Assembly (NCBI GenBank): GCA_030412805.1
Contig: JASJFJ010000003.1
Location: forward strand, 6,200,001-6,264,000
Direction: 5' to 3'
Length of the DNA stretch: 64,000 bases
From: Westerdykella aurantiaca
Lineage: Eukaryota > Ascomycota > Dothideomycetes > Pleosporales > Sporormiaceae
Shown here: positions 59,293-64,000 of the stretch, piece after piece
How the letters are laid out: each line of letters opens with the position of its first letter
Numbering within the stretch: the first letter of the stretch is position 1
Made by a program: the position numbers and the translations under genes
The notes under the pieces: model-generated
Database searches by the model: none
Seen by the model: the letters and a program-made list of their open reading frames with translations, nothing else
Told to the model about the DNA's origin: nothing

Positions 59293-61683
59293 GATGGCGG
59301 CGGTGCTGTCGAAAACTCAAAGGGAGAGTAAAACGAGCGCAAAGTCGGGCATGGAGCAGCACATTCCTCGCAAGCGGCGAAGTTGTGTCTGACCCAGCTG
59401 TGTCGAAGGGAGGAAGACGGGACGGATGCAGGAACGTCACTAATGAGAGGCGAGGGCGGACGCCGCAGATAATAGAGCGTGTCTCGGATTGAACGAATAA
59501 ATGAACGGGCAGGCGATGGGAAAGTAGGGTCCTGTTGGTGCGACGCGGCTACCCATCCCATATCACATCATCAGCATGTCGCGGGGGAGGCGGACCCGTC
59601 GAACACTCGTGGAAGGGTCGTCGAAGAAGCTAAATTGAGCCGTGTTCGTAGGGTCGCTCGTGCGCAGCGTTACGACCGGCACCCCTGCGATTGAACCCAA
59701 GTTTGAGGCAAAATGCGGGACAAGCCAAGCCCTCGCATGGTTGATGCTCGCAGGGGCTCGAGGGCGCTGGGCTGCTGGGAGAGAACGAGTGAGGGGAGGC
59801 TGGCGGGCTGGCAGCCTGGGAACGTGAGGAGGAGCACGAGCAGAGAGACGGGCCAGGGAAAGAGTTCCATCTTTGCTGAAGACGAGTGAGCCCATGGTGA
59901 GCCAGTAGTCGAGGATCCAGTTGGAAAGGGCCGGCTCCGGCAACGCCGCGTGGCAATCCACAGCCGCGGTGCGCAAAGGAGGAGCAGGCGCATCTCGCGA
60001 TTTCTGGCTTCAATCATGGATCCAGAACACGAGCATGATTACTCTGTACTGTGCCGCAATAACGAACCCCCAGCAGTGGTTTCTGGCGCGGAGGCAGTTC
60101 TGCAAGGGGTGGCCGGTTGGTACCTGAATGACGCGCTTTGCTAGGTACCCATCCGTGCCATCATCCACGAATGCCTGGCGATTGCTCCATTATGATACCA
60201 GGATAGAGCACTTGCTTGTCACTTGTGGTGTGCTATCTCCTTTCCACAAGGGTCGCCTGGTCCGAGGGCGGAGCACGCCGGCTTCAACTATCATGAACGG
60301 TTGGTATTAAGCCGTACAACAACATCTCTTGACAATGCGGACCAGATTGCAGCGTGGTGTGAAAAGCGAAGGCGGACGAAAGAACCAGTCCCAGACGTTT
60401 TCCTCCAGTTCTGTAGGGCACGTTGGGACGGTGGTCGGTGTCCTGCCGCGTCTGACAAGGATGGATACCACAGTCAGCAGCTCAGACGGTATCTGGAACG
60501 ACTGATAGGTGGCGCTGGAGATAGCAGGCGAGGAGGCGGAAGCAGTGACGGCGGGCGTCGCTCGATAACGGTTAGGCTTGAAAAGAGCTCGGTCCTGGCT
60601 AGCGAGCTGATGACGGCCGATCCTTTGGCGCTCGTGGCACGGGTGTGGCAGCGCCTGTGATGCTGCGCGAACGCACGTATCTCTCCAGACGGGAAAGGTG
60701 GAATTCCTCCAAAAGAGCGCAAGACGGAGGGCCTGGATGGCTTGTCGCTTGCCTCGTACTGTTGCATCGTGAACTCGGCTACGGCGGGCTCACAAAAAGC
60801 CGCTCAAGAACATCGAGGCAGTCGCAGTAATGGTCTCAAAACACTGTTAGCACCATGCTGTGCTGACAGACGCACAGTCCAAGTGCATGGGGCGGAGGAG
60901 CACCTCCAAATCCATCCCCAGACAGAGCTTCATGGAGCTGAGGGGGTGATCACACGAGCACTCGCTTCGTTGATTGGTCGCTGACCAACACGATGGATGG
61001 GGAGGATTTCGGGCAGGCGAACTTGCTCTGTCTGTACCTGGTTTACGTGAGGCAGCGAAGATGAAGACTGAAAGCAATCCTCCATCGCGGCGCCACTCTA
61101 CACGGTACAGAGTAAGTACGCACGAGTTGTGAGAACAGTCAGAACGGTACCTTGGGTGGCTGAGATGAATCGAGAGGGCCCAGAGGGGATGGGATGTGAA
61201 GACAGCGGGAGGGCAGCAGCCACACCCGGGCGAACTCGTATCCGACTCGCCGAGCGGACGAGGCGTGGAACATAATAAGTCTGGAACGCGAACACGCAAT
61301 GACGGATGGTGACTGCATGATAGAAGTGTGAAAACGCACGAGTGGTGAAAGACGGGCAGAGTGGAGTAGTGGAAGAGTGAAGGGGATTCTGGATGGAAAG
61401 AAAACAGTTCTTGTTGTTGATCTGCGAGAAGAAGGAAGGCGCACCCAGCCTCTCCGCACGTGATCACGCGTGGACGTGTACCTAGGGATTTCCTGAAGCA
61501 GTTAGGTTTCTTATCCGCTTCCCCGCTTGGAGGATCCATCGATGGATCGATGGTGAATAGCAACGTCTCCGCGCTGCGACTGCAACCTGACAACCCCGTT
61601 CAATCGCCAACCGTTTCAATCCCCTAGCATCGTGTATGTCATAATCTCACCGAGATCCCTGCCCAAGAGCTCATGTTGTCGCG
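59293..61683. other. 2.4 kb gap between divergent genes, with weak candidate frames
   Basis: No gene is firmly supported. A minus-strand frame from ATG 59895 (good context, CACC before ATG; MGSLVFSKDGTLSLARLSAR) to 59563 would give 110 aa, and a long minus frame at 61593-60847 has no coding character. A plus-strand frame at about 60223-60660 is protein-like but has no ATG start. Both flanking genes probably have leaders in this stretch. Confidence 0.4.
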
Positions 61684-62658
61684 ATGGGAAGTCGAAATGC
61701 GGTCCCTGAGATCGACCTTACATGCTCCTCCCCCGAGCCGGAATCCTCCTGGCGCTCAACCCACCGAGTTAAGACGGAGCATCATGAAAGGCGACCGACT
61801 CCAGTAACTTCCAAGTTGCCGATACGCCCTGCTACAATCAAGACTGAGGCCAGTCGAGACCCCGGCAATGCCCCAAAGCTGATCAACCCCGAGCACCTGG
61901 GGCGTTTAATTGACACCACTGACAGGGAGGCGATCAAGACCATCCTACTTCAACTCTGCGCAGTTTCTCCGGCCTTCTCTGGCGCCCTCGCCCGCGGTCT
62001 TGCACCTCACTCCCGCTTCGCCCGGAGCCTTGTGCCACAACGCGATCACGGGCGGCCTCGGGTCGAACTCGAAGGTAGCATCACCCCTTCTCCACGACCG
62101 CTTTCAGAACGCATACCTACTCCCTACACCCGGAAGACTTCAAGTATCCTGCGACAGCCCATTACAGACGACGATTACTCGTCACCAGGGCCGTCGAACC
62201 TCTCCGGTCGTTTTGCCAGATCGCCCGTCTTCGCACCACCAAGACCACCCACGTTAACAGGTACACCGCGACCGGCTTCCGTTAAGTTGGAGTCTGCTAT
62301 CAGATCTGCGTCCTCGAGCCAAACCCCTTCGAGTCAAGGAACTGCCAAAACCTCCTCGAACACAGGTGGAAAGGACGGTGGGGCCATCTTGGAGTGCAAC
62401 GTCTGTGGAATAGTCTACTTCGAAAATTATCCAGAGAAGTGCTTATTCCACCCTGGACATTTGAAAACGGCGGATCATGGGGATGGTCGCCGGACCAGCG
62501 AATACACCTGCTGCAAGGGAGGCCCGGCGGCTGCTCCCTGTAGGAAGGGGAATCATGTCTCCACGAAGAATGACGACGCGGATTCTCTGAAGCGAGTTCG
62601 GCGGCCAAGCGAAGCATCGTCGCCTTTAAGATTTGGGAAGAATCCAAGACTCCTTTAA
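61684..62658 (+). CDS. Cys/His-rich CHORD-like protein with disordered N-terminus
   Basis: A single exon of 324 aa from ATG 61684 (MGSRNAVPEIDLTCSSPEPE). The opening VPEIDLTCSSPEPE resembles a SUMO-interacting motif (hydrophobic run followed by Ser/Glu). HLGRLIDTTDREAIKTILLQ (about 71-95) is a short helical region. The centre is Pro/Ser-rich and basic. Near the C-terminus Cys238, Cys241, Cys253, His256 (ECNVCGIVYFENYPEKCLFH) and Cys276, Cys277, Cys286, His291 (YTCCKGGPAAAPCRKGNHV) are spaced as in a CHORD-type double zinc site, including the HPG after the first site. True CHORD proteins (Rar1/CHP-1) are HSP90 partners; this one has no CS domain. Function is unknown. Confidence 0.75.
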   Translation: MGSRNAVPEIDLTCSSPEPESSWRSTHRVKTEHHERRPTPVTSKLPIRPATIKTEASRDPGNAPKLINPEHLGRLIDTTDREAIKTILLQLCAVSPAFSGALARGLAPHSRFARSLVPQRDHGRPRVELEGSITPSPRPLSERIPTPYTRKTSSILRQPITDDDYSSPGPSNLSGRFARSPVFAPPRPPTLTGTPRPASVKLESAIRSASSSQTPSSQGTAKTSSNTGGKDGGAILECNVCGIVYFENYPEKCLFHPGHLKTADHGDGRRTSEYTCCKGGPAAAPCRKGNHVSTKNDDADSLKRVRRPSEASSPLRFGKNPRLL

Positions 62659-63330
62659 TCTACGGTGGCAACCGTTTGATGTTGTGTTGTACCTGCAGGA
62701 CGCAGGCTGTACCTTTCGGTTCTCCCGTGCATGCACGCCCGGGAACTGCAAGGCACTGGTTACGTCACACATATATCTCAAGTGTGCACGTTAAGAGCAC
62801 CAAACAACGACCTTGTCTATCACGAAACAGGCCAAGATGCCAACCCCAAGGTTGCGCGACTTCAACGACAGGTTTGTCCGACACGACGACGTGCCTAGAC
62901 TCAGCTTGCACCACCGCCCTTGACCCCGAATCATCGTGGCCTTTGCATACCAGTAACACCTCGTAGCACCAAAGAGCTTGGTTTCGGGATGGCAGTATCC
63001 TGATTTTCGCAGAGCGCGGCGCTATTTGGTTAAAATGTTAATATATTGGGAACTCCCCGCATCACGTGGCTGGGGAAACTCTGGTCCTCCCTTGGAAACT
63101 CGAAATACTGGAATTCGCTATAAAGGTGCCGCCAATGCCTGGATTCTTCGGGACGTTTGCTTGGTCTAGTGACGTTGACAGGTGAAGGTAACTGAGGAAG
63201 GTCCGACTTGAACATACCTATACCTCACTTGCTTAGCGCAGCTTCCCCTCTTGTGTTGGAACCAAAAGAAATAAGCTCATAATTGTTATACTTTTATTGC
63301 CAATCTTCGTCGTTCTGAACAGCAGAGGAC
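62659..63330. other. Intergenic region
   Basis: About 670 bp, with no supported gene. It holds the promoter of the secreted-protein gene that runs off the window. Confidence 0.5.
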
Positions 63331-64000
63331 ATGCAGCTGCTACGGGCTTTCAATGGCGCCCTATTGGCTCTCCTTCCTCTCGCTAGGACAGCACCGATGG
63401 CATCTCCTCAACTCCTCCCTCAAACCCTCCCAAGCTCCTATACTCTTCGTGTGTAAGTCTCCTTGAATACTCTCTTTCACTCCCTTTCCTCCAATCCCTT
63501 TACAATCCGAGGGGTTTCCAGAATAACCCACTGCCCAGGCCACAACAGCCCTGGGAAGGGCGCCCCCTTCTCCAACTCCCCACCACTCACCTCCTCGGCC
63601 TCGAGAACTTCACCGTCCACCCTACATCTCCCGGCCTCCCAGTCCTCCCGATCAAAATCCCGAACCAGGAACTCTATGCTCTCCGCATCCCATCCTCGAC
63701 CGACGACCTGACCAACACACCATACCTCGCAGCCCTGCTCCCCACTTCACAGGGGCAACCGAAATGGGCGTCTCTAGGACCGATATTTGTACCGGATCCA
63801 ACAGGTGAAACGGTTAGGAAGTGGCCGAATAGGTGCCCAGGGGGCTATCAGTGCGTCGCTGAAGCTTGGGTCATTTACTCCGCGACGGATGTCTCTCCCA
63901 GGCAAGCCAACCCGCAGCAGCCACAGCCTCTAGGACTACTAGCTTATGGCGGGTTCAACGGACACTGGGAGGCTGTCAAGGACGCACCGAACAGCGAGGG
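63331..64000 (+). CDS. Secreted protein, 5-prime part, unknown
   Basis: ATG 63331 starts MQLLRAFNGALLALLPLARTAP, a signal peptide. Exon 63331-63452 joins exon 63512-64000 across a 59 bp intron (GTAAGT ... CCGAG). The acceptor at 63511 is the one that keeps the long frame (GFQNNPLPRPQQPWEGRPLL, then LENFTVHPTSPGLPVLP). An acceptor ten bases later would lead to an early stop. The frame is open to the window end. The mature part is Pro-rich with KWPNRCPGGYQCVAEAWVIY, suggesting disulphides. I do not recognise the family. The protein is truncated by the window, so its length and C-terminus cannot be judged. Confidence 0.7.

Noticed and set aside
59563..59895. 110-aa minus-strand frame with a good start context.
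   Set aside because: Three overlapping minus-strand frames are open here and none has a recognisable family; not enough to call a gene.
60223..60660. Plus-strand frame of 145 codons with protein-like composition.
   Set aside because: It has no ATG start and no upstream exon that joins in phase.
60847..61593. 248-codon minus-strand open frame.
   Set aside because: Ser/Cys/His-rich, with no family resemblance and no conserved motif; probably a chance frame in GC-rich DNA.

Overview
The window is nuclear DNA from a filamentous ascomycete (Pezizomycotina; a narrower placement would be a guess). Most genes carry 1-4 short introns (about 47-130 bp) with GTAAGT/GTACGT-like donors and CTAAC/CTGAC-like branch sites. 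The products include fungal-type families: MHR1/mL67, a group II-like G-alpha, a Vps38/UVRAG-like protein, GPI-anchored Cys-rich and BTB-like proteins. Intergenic DNA contains the Pezizomycotina-style word TACGGAGTA. I rebuilt exons by hand so that reading frames join exactly. Many open frames that cross introns or use non-ATG starts were discarded.

Layout. 0-8 kb is ordinary housekeeping DNA: the end of epsilon-COP, a decayed stretch, a GDPD/Pgc1-like phosphodiesterase, gamma-tubulin, and a coiled-coil protein. 8-25 kb is gene-poor. It holds a G-alpha gene with a very long upstream region, then a block of about 4.7 kb (14.75-19.44 kb) made of diverged tandem units of roughly 265 bp. Each unit carries a purine tract, a TATATA/TTCGAGG core, a GCGGCTGCGG segment and ATC/ACT triplets. 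A small putative gene, a secreted serine-hydrolase-like gene and a small Cys-rich protein gene follow. A second, more decayed block of the same units lies at 22.76-25.2 kb.

25.4-48.8 kb is gene-dense: BTB-like protein, ceramide synthase, Vps38/UVRAG, mL67/MHR1, GPI protein, coiled-coil protein, thymidylate synthase, HIT hydrolase, STEEP1 homologue, myosin essential light chain, a charged-repeat protein and a four-helix membrane protein. A 3 kb gap at 33.9-37.1 kb interrupts it and carries what look like the same repeat units in the opposite orientation. 48.8-64 kb is sparser: a large intronless Ulp1-like (C48) cysteine protease gene with internal repeats, a C2H2 zinc-finger gene, a CHORD-like Cys/His protein, and the start of a secreted protein cut by the window edge.

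Most neighbours are functionally unrelated, as is normal for fungal chromosomes. Several pairs are divergent and probably share promoter space: Vps38/mL67 and coiled-coil/thymidylate synthase are the tightest. The most unusual content is the TATA-bearing repeat family in its three blocks and the Ulp1-like gene in its sparse surroundings.
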